The notes: generated by a model not told the origin, from the sequence alone. 64,000 nt of DNA from a bacterium (GCA_023666335.1 JAMPCE010000012.1:1-64000); one strand, 5' to 3'. Counted from the first letter of the stretch, positions 33,433 to 43,000 are shown. Numbers and translations: made by a program.

Positions 33433-34868
33433 TGCGGATACTGAGGATCGACAATCTTAGAAAAACAGCAAACTATCTGAAAAAGAACGGTTTGGCGGGC
33501 ACTTTCTATGCGGCGGCGGAGCGCGCGCAGGAGGAGAAAAAGGCGGACTACCGCTATGTTTCCCCCGACGCGGAGACGCTTGCCGCACAGAGGCGCGAGA
33601 CGGCGGAATACCCGTATCGGTTCAGCATCGTGACGCCTGCCTACGAGACGAAAGAGGCTTATCTGCGGGAGATGATCGCCTCCGTGCAGGCGCAGAGCTA
33701 TGAGAACTGGGAGCTGGTCATTGCGGATGCGAGTGTGGGCGGCGCCGTGGAGCGCACGGTGCGGCAGATCATTCACGACACCGGAGATATGCGCATCCGT
33801 TACCACAGGCTTTCCGAAAACCGGGGGATCGCGGAGAATACCAACGCCGGGATCGAGGCGGCGTCGGGGGATTACATTGCGCTCCTGGATCATGATGATT
33901 TCATAACACCTGATGCGTTATATGAGATGGCGCTTTCGGTACACCAAGGCAGGCGGAAAGGATGTCCGCCTGCACTTCTGTATTCCGATGAAGATAAGTT
34001 CGACGAGGGGATGCAGACCTTTGTATTTCCCAACAAAAAGAAAGAATTTAATCTGGATTTAATTTTGTCAAATAACTATATCTGCCACTTTATGGCGGTG
34101 GAAGCGGAGCTGATGAAACGCCTGAAACTGCGGAAAGACTACGACGGCGCGCAGGACTACGATCTGGTGCTGCGGGTGGTGGACAGCCTTTGGCCGGAGG
34201 ACGCCCTTCTTCCGGAGACGGCGCGCATCCGCCATATTCCGCACGTTCTCTATCACTGGCGCTCCCACAGGGAGTCCACTGCATTAAATACGGGGAGCAA
34301 GACCTACGCCTATGAGGCGGGGCGGCGTGCGCTTGAGGATTTCTGCGCCGGGAGGGGGTTCCGCGTACGGGTGGAGCACAGTCTCCATCTGGGTTTTTAC
34401 CGCATTGCCTATGAATCGGATCTGCTGACGGAAAGGCGGGACGCCGGGATGGTCGGCGGACGGATTTTGAACGGAAAAAGCCGCATTGCGGCGGGCGGTT
34501 ATGACGAGGCGGGACGCTGCCTGTACGAGGGACTGCCGGCACGCTTTACGGGCGGGAGCACGCATCTTGCATCACTGCGGCAGGACTGTGCGGCTGCGGA
34601 TATCCGCTGTATGCGGCTGCGGGAAGAATTACGACCGTTATTTTATGAAATCACAGGACTTCCCTATCGGGAGAAATGCGTTCAGATCAAAGAAGGACGC
34701 GAAAAGCGGGAGATCGTTCTGGCGGATGTGGCGGGGCTGCACTGTGATGAGGCGGGCTATCGGAAATTGAGCATGGCTTTGGGAGAGGCGGTGCGTGGAG
34801 CGGGGTATCTGGTTGTGTGGGACCCCGGGATTACAGTTTCTATGCAGGATTGCGAAACGCAGTTTTAA
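33432..34868 (+). CDS. GT2 glycosyltransferase
   Basis: A 478-residue protein starting on the mutase stop codon (TGATG). Residues about 55-260 form a GT2 domain: FSIVTPAYETKEAYL, VIADASVGG, the acidic ALLDHDDFITPDALY and the later HIPHVLYHWRSHREST segment seen in the same family. The C-terminal 200 residues look like the remainder of a second transferase domain without an obvious DxD motif. It is shorter than the dual-domain enzyme at 29.3 kb but clearly similar to its first half. A sugar transfer to the same polymer is inferred. Confidence 0.8.
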   Translation: MRILRIDNLRKTANYLKKNGLAGTFYAAAERAQEEKKADYRYVSPDAETLAAQRRETAEYPYRFSIVTPAYETKEAYLREMIASVQAQSYENWELVIADASVGGAVERTVRQIIHDTGDMRIRYHRLSENRGIAENTNAGIEAASGDYIALLDHDDFITPDALYEMALSVHQGRRKGCPPALLYSDEDKFDEGMQTFVFPNKKKEFNLDLILSNNYICHFMAVEAELMKRLKLRKDYDGAQDYDLVLRVVDSLWPEDALLPETARIRHIPHVLYHWRSHRESTALNTGSKTYAYEAGRRALEDFCAGRGFRVRVEHSLHLGFYRIAYESDLLTERRDAGMVGGRILNGKSRIAAGGYDEAGRCLYEGLPARFTGGSTHLASLRQDCAAADIRCMRLREELRPLFYEITGLPYREKCVQIKEGREKREIVLADVAGLHCDEAGYRKLSMALGEAVRGAGYLVVWDPGITVSMQDCETQF

Positions 34869-34875
34869 TTGTCGA

Positions 34876-35026
34876 AATTGTACAAATCGCATAACCAACG
34901 CAGACGCGCTTTCGCTCCATTCCGGACGTAGCAGTACTAAGCTCGAGAGTTGCGATGCAACTCTGAACCTCGCTAAGTGCTGACGTCCTGCAAGGGTCTG
35001 CTTATGGTTATCCTATTTGCACAATT
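34876..35026. repeat. Large nested palindromic element
   Basis: Three nested inverted pairs: AATTGTACAAAT with ATTTGCACAATT, ATAACC with GGTTAT and GCAGAC with GTCTGC. They surround a core with GGACGT/ACGTCC and a perfect apical hairpin AGAGTTGC-GAT-GCAACTCT. The core shares CGTAGCA, CTCG, ACCTCG and CTGACG with the element at 24.2 kb. It fills most of the 223-bp gap between two transferase genes. Confidence 0.75.
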
Positions 35027-35091
35027 ATGATAGTGTTTTGAAGCGTTTCGCAAGCGACAGATTATAGAATGTTTAGAAATGAGGAAATGGA

Positions 35092-36087
35092 ATGCCGCAT
35101 GAAACAAAGAGAGACGGCAAAATCCGCTCGACAATTATCATACCAAATTACAACGGTATCAAATATATTGAAAACTGTCTGACCTCGCTGGCGGACGAGC
35201 CTGCGGAAGTGCTCGTGGTGGACAACGGTTCTGCGGACGGGAGCAGGGAACTTGTGCGGGAAAAATTTCCGGACGTCCGCGTGATTGCGCTTCCGAAGAA
35301 CTACGGCTTCTGCGCGGCGGTAAACCGCGGGATCCGTGAGAGTGAAAAGGATAACACAACATATGTTATTTTATTAAACAACGACACGGTGGCGGAGCCG
35401 GGCTTCGTGCGCGCGCTGGAAGCGGCGCTCGACGGGGACGAAAAAGTCTTTTCCGGGGCGGCGAAGATGGTGAATCTGTACCGTCCGAAGCTGATCGACG
35501 ACGCGGGGGATTATTACTGCGCGCTGGGCTGGGCTTTTGCCGCGGGAAAAGACAAACCGAGAGAACGGTATGATGCGGCGAGGGAGATCTTTTCCGCCTG
35601 CGGGGGAGCCTGCATTTACCGCAGGAGCGTCCTCCGCGAGATCGGGCTGCTGGATGAGGCGCACTTTGCGTATCTGGAGGACGTGGATCTCGGATACCGT
35701 GCAAAAATATACGGCTATCGGAATGTTTATGCGCCGGGGGCGGTGGTGCGCCACGCGGGGAGCGGCGTTTCGGGTTCCCGTCACAATGCGTTTAAGGTAC
35801 GGCTTTCCGCCCAAAACAGCGTGTATCTTATCGTCAAAAATATGCCGCCTTTGCAGATTCTGCTGAATCTTCCCTTTCTGCTGGCGGGCTTTTTGATCAA
35901 GATGCTCTTTTTCCTGAAAAAAGGGCTTGGAAAGAGCTGGTTTCAGGGAACGGCGGAGGGGCTGCGTCTCAGCTTTTCCGCGAAAGGCAGAAGGAAGCGG
36001 GTGCGCTTTTCGTTCCGGCATCTTCCCGCCTATGGCAGGATCCAGTGGGAGCTGTGGCGCAATCTTTGGTACAGAGTCCGCCTGTAG
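35092..36087 (+). CDS. GT2 glycosyltransferase, rhamnosyltransferase-like
   Basis: A 331-residue GT2 enzyme with STIIIPNYNGIKYIENC, VVDNGSADGSREL, YGFCAAVNRGI, the DxD-type LLNNDTVAEP and the acceptor-side YLEDVDLGYRAKIYGY. This set is typical of rhamnosyl- or galactosyl-transferases of wall polysaccharide loci. A hydrophobic segment near residue 265 (LLNLPFLLAGFLIKMLFFL) may anchor it to the membrane. ATG 35092 has GAGGAAATGG upstream. It follows a large palindrome and precedes the MoxR gene by 30 bases. Confidence 0.85.
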   Translation: MPHETKRDGKIRSTIIIPNYNGIKYIENCLTSLADEPAEVLVVDNGSADGSRELVREKFPDVRVIALPKNYGFCAAVNRGIRESEKDNTTYVILLNNDTVAEPGFVRALEAALDGDEKVFSGAAKMVNLYRPKLIDDAGDYYCALGWAFAAGKDKPRERYDAAREIFSACGGACIYRRSVLREIGLLDEAHFAYLEDVDLGYRAKIYGYRNVYAPGAVVRHAGSGVSGSRHNAFKVRLSAQNSVYLIVKNMPPLQILLNLPFLLAGFLIKMLFFLKKGLGKSWFQGTAEGLRLSFSAKGRRKRVRFSFRHLPAYGRIQWELWRNLWYRVRL

Positions 36088-36117
36088 GCCGGTTTTGCGG
36101 CGGAATGAGAGGAGCGT

Positions 36118-37038
36118 ATGAATCAGGAACTGGAACAGATCGTCTTCGAGGTGAATAAGGTCGTGAAAGGGAAAGACGGCGTGATCCGCAAGGCGCTGGC
36201 TGCCATTCTTGCGGGCGGGCATGTGCTGCTTGAGGATATCCCGGGCGTCGGCAAGACGACTCTGGCGATGGCTCTGGGGAAAGCGATGGAACTTTCCTGT
36301 AAAAGGATGCAGTTTACGCCCGATGTGCTTCCGAGCGATATCGTGGGCTTTACCATGTATAACAGCCGGGAGGGCACGTTCGAATATAAGAAAGGCGCGG
36401 TATTCTGCAATCTTTTTCTGGCGGACGAATTGAACCGCACTTCCTCAAAAACGCAGTCCGCGCTGCTGGAAGTGATGGAGGAGGCAAAAGTCACCGTGGA
36501 CGGCGTAACCTATCCGCTGCCATGTCCGTTTACGGTCATAGCGACGGAGAATCCTTTCGGCTCGTCCGGCACACAGCTTTTGCCCGAATCGCAGCTTGAC
36601 CGCTTCATGGTATGTCTGAGCATGGGCTATCCCTCACACGCCGCCGCCATAGATATTCTCAAAGGCAGCGTGGGACAGGGGCTTAAGCAGGTCGGGAGCG
36701 TGATCACGAAAGAGCGTCTGATCGAGCTGCGCGCGCAGACGGAAGCGCTGCATGTGGACGAGAGGATTTACGAATATATCATTGACCTTGCGGAGGAGAG
36801 CAGAAGAGATCCGAACATTGCGCTTGGCGCCAGTCCGCGCGGCAGCATAGCGCTGCTTAAGATGGCGAGAGCGATGGCGATGATGCGGGGCGGAGATTAT
36901 GTGATCCCGGAAGACATTCTCGGCGTGATCGATGATGTGTGGAAGCATCGGATCAGGCTGAATGCCCGCGCAAAGGCGGAGGGTCTGGACGTGTCGGAGG
37001 TGATCTTGCGGATCACGGAAAGGATACATGCGGTCTGA
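36118..37038 (+). CDS. MoxR-family AAA+ ATPase
   Basis: A 306-residue AAA ATPase with Walker A GVGKTTLA (about residues 43-50), Walker B NLFLADELNR, sensor VIATENPFGSSGTQLLPESQLDRF and a C-terminal lid. MoxR proteins act as chaperones for protein complexes and usually pair with DUF58 and transglutaminase-like genes, as here. It starts 30 bases after a glycosyltransferase and shares TGATG with the DUF58 gene. The target in this organism is unknown; a cell-envelope assembly role is inferred. Confidence 0.92.
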   Translation: MNQELEQIVFEVNKVVKGKDGVIRKALAAILAGGHVLLEDIPGVGKTTLAMALGKAMELSCKRMQFTPDVLPSDIVGFTMYNSREGTFEYKKGAVFCNLFLADELNRTSSKTQSALLEVMEEAKVTVDGVTYPLPCPFTVIATENPFGSSGTQLLPESQLDRFMVCLSMGYPSHAAAIDILKGSVGQGLKQVGSVITKERLIELRAQTEALHVDERIYEYIIDLAEESRRDPNIALGASPRGSIALLKMARAMAMMRGGDYVIPEDILGVIDDVWKHRIRLNARAKAEGLDVSEVILRITERIHAV

Positions 37039-38072
37039 TGGAGAAAAAGCTGCGGCTGAGTGCAAAGGGAAGCGTCAGATTGGTCGCGGTATTTGCCGTG
37101 ATCTTGTGGCTGTGGAATTTTTTCAGGAGTTATCTGCTCTTTTTAATGATGCTTCTTTTAATAACAGGCGTTATAATATCTGCGGCAGTTATGATGTCGG
37201 CGCGGGACAGCATACAGGTAACGGTCGTGCTGCCTTATCATCGGGTAGGGAAGAAAACGGATATTCCATGCGATATCCGTTTTTTGAATCTCCGGCGTTT
37301 TGTCGGGTTTTCGATCGACGCGACCTATCGGTACGGAAATCTTTTTACGGGGGATATGGAAGAAAAAAAGGAGAAACTGTGGGCTGCGCCCCGCGAAGGC
37401 GGAACGCTTTCGTTTCTGCTAAACAGCCGCTATGCGGGGCGGCTTAAGGTCAGTGTGGAGACCTGTCAGATATATGATCCGCTGCACCTGTTCTGTCTGA
37501 CCTGTCGGGAGGCGGGAAGTGCGGAAGTGTTGGCATGGCATGTCTTTTCGGACGGGGAGGACGCCGAAGAACTCTATGCGTGTATTGAAGGCTTTCCCGA
37601 AGAAGACATGAGCAGGAGGCGGGGGACGGAGTATGATCCCGACTATGAGATCCGGGAGTATGCCGCTGGGGACGAATTAAAGAGCATCCACTGGAAACTG
37701 TCGGCAAAACAGGGGAAGACGATGGTGCGGGAGCGCCTTGCGGCAGGAAAGGAAAGGATCAACGTGCTGCTGCCTCTGGGAAGCGAGAGGGACGAAAATG
37801 ACGCGCTGATGGAGTCCGTGTACAGGCTGTGCAGGGCGCTGCTTTCCAAAGGATATCCGATCAGGTTGTTTCGGCAGGACGCGGAGGGCGGACTTTGCAG
37901 TTACTTGATCATGGAAACGGGGGAACTGGAGAACGCGCTGGGAGAGATTCTGAGCACGAGCGGGATCCGCGCTTTCTCTTTCATCGAGGAACAGATGGCA
38001 ATCGAGCATCCCGCAGAGCGGTATGTGTTGGTAAAGACGGGGGCGTATCAGGGTGCATACGTTATTTCGTAG
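37038..38072 (+). CDS. DUF58 domain membrane protein
   Basis: A 344-residue protein with two N-terminal membrane helices (about residues 13-50) and a soluble C-terminal DUF58 domain marked by YDPDYEIREYAAGDELKSI and HWKLSAKQGKTMVRE. DUF58 has a von Willebrand A-like fold and works with MoxR ATPases. The start at 37038 overlaps the MoxR stop. The gene end overlaps the next start by 20 bases, so the three genes form a tight operon. Confidence 0.9.
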   Translation: MEKKLRLSAKGSVRLVAVFAVILWLWNFFRSYLLFLMMLLLITGVIISAAVMMSARDSIQVTVVLPYHRVGKKTDIPCDIRFLNLRRFVGFSIDATYRYGNLFTGDMEEKKEKLWAAPREGGTLSFLLNSRYAGRLKVSVETCQIYDPLHLFCLTCREAGSAEVLAWHVFSDGEDAEELYACIEGFPEEDMSRRRGTEYDPDYEIREYAAGDELKSIHWKLSAKQGKTMVRERLAAGKERINVLLPLGSERDENDALMESVYRLCRALLSKGYPIRLFRQDAEGGLCSYLIMETGELENALGEILSTSGIRAFSFIEEQMAIEHPAERYVLVKTGAYQGAYVIS

Positions 38073-40263
38073 AAAAAAAGAAAATACAGCGGCTGTTTCC
38101 CTGGTCAAAGCGCCGGATGAGGGGAAGTATGACCTGATTACGGCGGCTGCCAAGGCGCTGATCCTGTTTGCCCTCGTTTACGGAGCGGTCGGCGGCTTTT
38201 TGGCGGCTTTCGAGATAGACTTTCATGCGGGATTCTGCATGCTTACGGTCTTTGCGCTTGCCTTTGTGCTGAGTGCGGTGTATGAGACGGGGAAGAAATG
38301 GCTCATCAACCTGACGGTGCTGCTCCTGTTCTTCCTGTATTTAGCGGTCGCCGTTACGAATTATTGGAGGATCAATAACGGATATTATTATATCCTCAAT
38401 CGGATCTTCGATGTGGCAAGACAGTATTTTGCCGTGGAGAACGGTGTGGAATACTCGCTGATCATCGAGGACGGCTATCTGGCGGTAACGGTCTTTGCCA
38501 TCTTCTTGGGGATGGTCGGGGTCATTTTGCTCAATATCCAATTGCATCATAAGAGTACGCCGCTTGGCGTTCTCGTTTTGACGCTGACGCCCTATGTCAT
38601 TCCCATGTATTTTGACCGCACGCCGCCGCTTTTGTACCTGATCCTGCTGCTCATCGGCTATGCGTCGGTGATGCTTTTGTCTTACGGAAGGGGGCGGGTC
38701 TCGCGGCAGATGCGGTATCTGCTGCCCGTCACGGCGGCAGTCGTCATATTGCTGGTGAGAACGACGACCTTTCTCATACCGGAGCAGCGTTATCACAGCG
38801 CGGTGCCGAAGAGTCAGGCAAAGGAAGCGTCCGGGCAGGGGATGGCGCAGTTTGCGCAGTACGGCATGCAGGCTTTTCTGCCGCAGGGCACAGCGGGATC
38901 GGGCGTCAGCGGCGGGAAACTGAGCAAAGGCTCCGCCGTGACGCCAAGCTATGATACCGCCCTGACCGTCAGGTACACGCCATACAGCTTTGAGCCGGTC
39001 TACCTGAAAGCGTTTACGGGGCTTGACTACATCGGGACTTCGTGGACGGAAGCGATGGGGCAATGGCCGGAAGACGGCGATATGGAGCTGTCTCTCAACA
39101 GCAGAGAACGTCAGTTCGAAGAGCCGGGCGGCGAGGCGGCACAGGGCTTTGGGATCATGGAGGTGGAAAAGGCAGGAGCGGAGGACATGTTTGAGTACCG
39201 CCCTTATTATACGGATCATTACCATATAGAAGAAAAGGACGGCGCCATGATCTATCCTTATTATCCCGACAACGGGGCGTCTGCGCTGTTGTCTGAAAGC
39301 GCGCCGTACGAGCGGTATCTGGACGTGCCGGAAAGCTGCGCGGATGCAGTAGACAGAGTATGTAAGGAAGCAGGTTTTGGCGGCACGGAGGAGGAGATCG
39401 CCCAGCAGATCGTAACGTATTTTGACGAAAATTACAGGTATACCTTAAGACCGGGATATTATTTCGGCGATCCCGATTATATTACGCACTTTCTGCTGGA
39501 GAGCAAAAGAGGGTACTGCGCGCATTTCGCCTCGGCGGCGACGATGCTCTTTCGGCAGATGGGAATCCCCGCGCGCTATGTGGAGGGGTATGCGTTTTCC
39601 TATGCGGCGGTCGTCACGAGCGGCGAACTGGTGGAAGGAGCCGATTACCATGCGTATTATCAGGGCTTTTCTCCGCTTGGGGAGACAGCGCTGGTGCAGG
39701 TGGAGATCCCGGAGGCGAACGCCCACGCGTGGGTGGAGTTCTATGACAGGGAGAGAGGATGGATCGTGGCGGATCCCACGCCGTCTTCGACCGAGGAGGA
39801 GAGGACTTCTTTCTGGGAGGCGTTTATACAGGACGAAGACGGGGCGGCGGACTTCGCGCAGGGCGGAGATCTGCTCGGCGGTTATCTGGAGAATGCGCTG
39901 GGCGTCCTGAGTTATGTGGTCTTTGCTGTATTGACTATAGCGGTCATTGGCTTTGCGGTGGTCCGGATCGTCAGAAAGGAAAAGGAGAGGCGGCTGTCCG
40001 GCAGGGAGCGCGTGAAACTGGAATACGGGCGGCTGCAAAGAAAAGCGGCAAAGCGCGACAGGAATTTCTTAAAGCTGCGCACCCTGCAGGAGCAGATCGC
40101 ATGGATGCGGGAGCATTGCCGCACAGAGATCGGCAGGGAGCAGGAGGAAGCGCTGTATCAGGTATATTTTGCCGGAGAGATCGATTATGACTGCGATAAA
40201 CTCTGCAGGGAACTGCACAGTTGTATTTTTGCGCAGAATCGTGTAAAATATAATAGCCGTTAA
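38053..40263 (+). CDS. Transglutaminase-like membrane protein
   Basis: A 736-residue protein with about six N-terminal membrane helices (residues about 30-250), a long outer region and a papain-like transglutaminase core: C489 in RGYCAHFASAATMLFRQMG, H558 in NAHAWVEFY and D574 in VADPTPS. One more helix (ALGVLSYVVFAVLTIAVIGF) precedes a basic C-terminal tail. GTG 38053 is used, overlapping the DUF58 gene by 20 bases. The intact triad suggests a protease or cross-linking role at the outer face. Substrate unknown. Confidence 0.88.
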   Translation: MHTLFRRKKENTAAVSLVKAPDEGKYDLITAAAKALILFALVYGAVGGFLAAFEIDFHAGFCMLTVFALAFVLSAVYETGKKWLINLTVLLLFFLYLAVAVTNYWRINNGYYYILNRIFDVARQYFAVENGVEYSLIIEDGYLAVTVFAIFLGMVGVILLNIQLHHKSTPLGVLVLTLTPYVIPMYFDRTPPLLYLILLLIGYASVMLLSYGRGRVSRQMRYLLPVTAAVVILLVRTTTFLIPEQRYHSAVPKSQAKEASGQGMAQFAQYGMQAFLPQGTAGSGVSGGKLSKGSAVTPSYDTALTVRYTPYSFEPVYLKAFTGLDYIGTSWTEAMGQWPEDGDMELSLNSRERQFEEPGGEAAQGFGIMEVEKAGAEDMFEYRPYYTDHYHIEEKDGAMIYPYYPDNGASALLSESAPYERYLDVPESCADAVDRVCKEAGFGGTEEEIAQQIVTYFDENYRYTLRPGYYFGDPDYITHFLLESKRGYCAHFASAATMLFRQMGIPARYVEGYAFSYAAVVTSGELVEGADYHAYYQGFSPLGETALVQVEIPEANAHAWVEFYDRERGWIVADPTPSSTEEERTSFWEAFIQDEDGAADFAQGGDLLGGYLENALGVLSYVVFAVLTIAVIGFAVVRIVRKEKERRLSGRERVKLEYGRLQRKAAKRDRNFLKLRTLQEQIAWMREHCRTEIGREQEEALYQVYFAGEIDYDCDKLCRELHSCIFAQNRVKYNSR
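40221..40249 (+). promoter_or_regulatory. Predicted promoter of the WbaP-type gene
   Basis: TTGTAT and TAAAAT are separated by 17 bases (an overlapping TATAAT lies at 40249-40254). It lies inside the last codons of the transglutaminase gene, about 45 bases before the next start. Confidence 0.45.
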
Positions 40264-40293
40264 GAAAAACAAGCGGCTGCGAAGAGCATAACT

Positions 40294-41703
40294 ATGATCA
40301 AAGACAACCAGAAATATTTTAACAGACTGCACGTCGTGCTGGATGCCGTGATCGTGGCGGCTTCCTATATGCTGGCATGGTATCTGAAATTCGCCAGCCC
40401 CTTTTCGGACATCGACCCAAACGTCGGTGCTCTTTCCATGCAGACTTATTTCGGGATGCTCTACTTTATCGTCCCGGGCTATCTCATCTTATATTATGCC
40501 TTTAACCTCTATACGCCCAAGCGGGCGACCGTCCACCGCTACGAGATCCTGAATATCTTCCAGGCAAATGCCGTGGGTATGGTGCTGATGATGGCGGGCT
40601 GGTATCTGGTGGCGCAGATCCATTTCTCCCGTACCATGATGGCGATGTTTTTTGTCATCAATATTGTCCTGACCACGCTGGGCCGTTCCCTGATCCGCGT
40701 GATCTTGCAGTATTTTCGGGAAAAAGGCTACAATCTGAAATACATCCTGCTCGTGGGCTACTCCCGCGCGGCGGAGGAGTATATCAACCGCATCAACGCC
40801 AATCCCCAGTGGGGCTATGTGGTGCGCGGCATTCTGGACGACAGCGTACCGGCAGGCACGACCTACAAGGGCGTCAAAGTGGTGGGGACCATCCCGAATC
40901 TGGCATATATTCTCCCGGAAAATAAATTAGACGAAATAGCGATCACACTTTCCCTGAAAGATTACGATAATCTGGAACACATCGTGGATTACTGCGAAAA
41001 ATCCGGCGTGCACACGAAGTTCATTCCGGATTACAACAGTCTGTTTCCGAGCCGCCCTTACACGGAGGATCTGATGGGGCTGCCGGTGATCAACATCCGC
41101 TATGTACCGCTGACCAACACCCTAAACTGGTGGCTGAAACGCCTGGTGGATATCGTGGTGTCGTTGGTGGGGCTGGTCGTTGCCTCTCCGGTCATGCTGC
41201 TTGCCGCCATCGCCGTAGGTTTTACTTCCAGAGGACCGGTCATCTTTAAGCAGGAGCGGATCGGGCTGCACAATAAGCCGTTCCGCATGTATAAATTCCG
41301 CACCATGAAAGTGCAGATGCCCGCCGCGGAACAGCAGGGCTGGACGACGAAAGACGATCCCCGCGTCACGAAAGTGGGAAAATTCTTAAGAAAGACAAGC
41401 ATCGACGAGCTGCCCCAGCTCTTTAACATCTTAAAAGGCGATATGAGCGTGGTAGGACCGCGTCCGGAGCGCCCGCAGTTCGTGGAGCAGTTTAAGGAGG
41501 AGATCCCCCGCTACATGGTGAAACATCAGGTCAGGCCGGGACTGACGGGCTGGGCGCAGATCAACGGCTATCGCGGCGATACTTCCATCAAAAGGCGGAT
41601 CGAGTATGATATCTTCTATATTGAGAATTGGACGATGTCGTTTGACGTGAAGATCATGTTTTTGACGATTTTCAAAGGTTTTATCAATAAAAACGCCTAT
41701 TAA
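40294..41703 (+). CDS. Undecaprenyl-phosphate sugar phosphotransferase (WbaP/CpsE-like)
   Basis: A 469-residue polyprenyl-phosphate hexose-1-phosphate transferase that starts a polysaccharide on undecaprenyl phosphate. Four or five N-terminal membrane helices and a CoA-binding-like central domain precede the catalytic domain: KRLVDIVVSLVGLVVASP, MYKFRTMKVQMP, DELPQLFNILKGDMSVVGPR and PGLTGWAQINGYRGD. The length matches WbaP/CpsE. The sugar (often glucose or galactose) cannot be told from sequence alone. It combines with the LCP ligase downstream to cover the first and last steps of wall-glycan assembly. Confidence 0.92.
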   Translation: MIKDNQKYFNRLHVVLDAVIVAASYMLAWYLKFASPFSDIDPNVGALSMQTYFGMLYFIVPGYLILYYAFNLYTPKRATVHRYEILNIFQANAVGMVLMMAGWYLVAQIHFSRTMMAMFFVINIVLTTLGRSLIRVILQYFREKGYNLKYILLVGYSRAAEEYINRINANPQWGYVVRGILDDSVPAGTTYKGVKVVGTIPNLAYILPENKLDEIAITLSLKDYDNLEHIVDYCEKSGVHTKFIPDYNSLFPSRPYTEDLMGLPVINIRYVPLTNTLNWWLKRLVDIVVSLVGLVVASPVMLLAAIAVGFTSRGPVIFKQERIGLHNKPFRMYKFRTMKVQMPAAEQQGWTTKDDPRVTKVGKFLRKTSIDELPQLFNILKGDMSVVGPRPERPQFVEQFKEEIPRYMVKHQVRPGLTGWAQINGYRGDTSIKRRIEYDIFYIENWTMSFDVKIMFLTIFKGFINKNAY

Positions 41704-41761
41704 AAGAGATACTAAAATCTTAAGAAATCCAAAAGACTTACGGAAGAATCGGGAATTAAGG

Positions 41762-41789
41762 TTGCAAATATATCAAGATGTAGTATAAT
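41762..41789 (+). promoter_or_regulatory. Predicted promoter of the LCP ligase gene
   Basis: TTGCAA and TATAAT are separated by 16 bases. It lies about 100 bases before the LCP start codon, giving this gene its own transcription start. Confidence 0.6.
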
Positions 41790-41886
41790 CTTATAAGAGC
41801 TGACACAAAAACTTGCTTTTTTGGACAGAATATGACAAAATGGGAAATGTACGTTGAGTGTAGATTGTATTTAAGGAGTACGGGAT

Positions 41887-42963
41887 ATGGCAAAGAGACC
41901 TAAAAATTCAGGAAAGAGAGCGCAGGCAAAAAAACAGCGCAGGAGAATTATCCTCTTTATTGTAGAAATCATCATTTTACTGCTGGCTGTGGTGGTGCTG
42001 TACGCCGTTCTTGCAGGGACGGGCAGCGGCAGGGTAGAGTTGAAAGAAAAGGATATCATCATCAACGAGACCGTGCAGGAAGCGCAGGAGACTACGATGA
42101 AAGGCTATCGGAACATCGCTCTCTTCGGCGTGGATTCCACTACGGGAGCCCTGACGAAAAACACCAGAAGCGATACGATCATGATCGCTTCCATCAATCA
42201 GGATACCGGAGAGTGTAAGCTGGTTTCCGTATACCGCGACACCTACCTGAACTTGAGCAACGATTCCTACAATAAATGTAACGCGGCGTATGCAAAGGGC
42301 GGTCCCGAACAGGCGATCAATATGCTGAACATGAATCTGGACATGAACATCACGGATTTCGTCACGGTAGGCTTTGCGGGCTTGACAGACGCCATCGATG
42401 CGGTGGGCGGCGTCTATATCGATGTGGACGATGCGGAGATCAGCCATCTGAACAACTATCAGCTCTGTATCGCCGAGAACCTGAAACGGAGTTACACGCC
42501 GGTGGCGAACACAGGATATCAGCTTTTGGACGGTTTACAGGCTACGGGCTACTGCCGGATCCGCTATACGGCAGGCGATGATTTCAAGCGTGCCGAGCGG
42601 CAGAGAGAAGTGCTCATGGCGGTAGCGGATCAGGCGAAGAAAGCCTCGATCCCGAAACTGACGGAGACGGCGAACTCGGTGTTTGACGAGGTGTACACAT
42701 CCCTTGATCTGTCGGAGATCGTGGATATGTTGAGCGACGTCGGATCCTATTATATCAAGGAGACGGAGGGCTTCCCGCAGGAGCAGTACCGCAAGACCGG
42801 CACGATTGGCTCCAAGGGTTCCTGCGTGGTGCCTACGAGTCTGGAGGACAATGTCAGGTGGCTGCACAAGTTCCTGTTTGATACGGATAATTACGAACCC
42901 TCCTCGACCGTAAAGGAATGCAGCGAAAAGATTTATCAGGATACGAACGGTTATCTGAAATAA
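41887..42963 (+). CDS. LytR-CpsA-Psr family wall polymer ligase
   Basis: A 358-residue membrane-anchored phosphotransferase that attaches undecaprenyl-linked glycans to peptidoglycan. A basic cytoplasmic N-terminus and one helix (about residues 20-42) precede the LCP domain: NIALFGVDSTTG, NTRSDTIMIASINQ, LVSVYRDTYLNL, DAVGGVYIDV and YCRIRYTAGDDFKRAERQREVL, which contain the conserved Arg and Asp residues for pyrophosphate and Mg2+ binding. AAGGAGTACGGGAT precedes the start. It is followed by a terminator, ending this transcription unit. Confidence 0.92.
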   Translation: MAKRPKNSGKRAQAKKQRRRIILFIVEIIILLLAVVVLYAVLAGTGSGRVELKEKDIIINETVQEAQETTMKGYRNIALFGVDSTTGALTKNTRSDTIMIASINQDTGECKLVSVYRDTYLNLSNDSYNKCNAAYAKGGPEQAINMLNMNLDMNITDFVTVGFAGLTDAIDAVGGVYIDVDDAEISHLNNYQLCIAENLKRSYTPVANTGYQLLDGLQATGYCRIRYTAGDDFKRAERQREVLMAVADQAKKASIPKLTETANSVFDEVYTSLDLSEIVDMLSDVGSYYIKETEGFPQEQYRKTGTIGSKGSCVVPTSLEDNVRWLHKFLFDTDNYEPSSTVKECSEKIYQDTNGYLK

Positions 42964-42967
42964 GCGG

Positions 42968-43000
42968 AAAGGGGCTTGTCTGACAGGCCCCTTCTGTTTT
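42968..43000 (+). terminator. Intrinsic terminator after the LCP gene
   Basis: Stem AAGGGGC, TGTC, GACA, GCCCCTT around a single loop base, followed by CTGTTTT. It lies five bases after the LCP stop. Confidence 0.8.
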
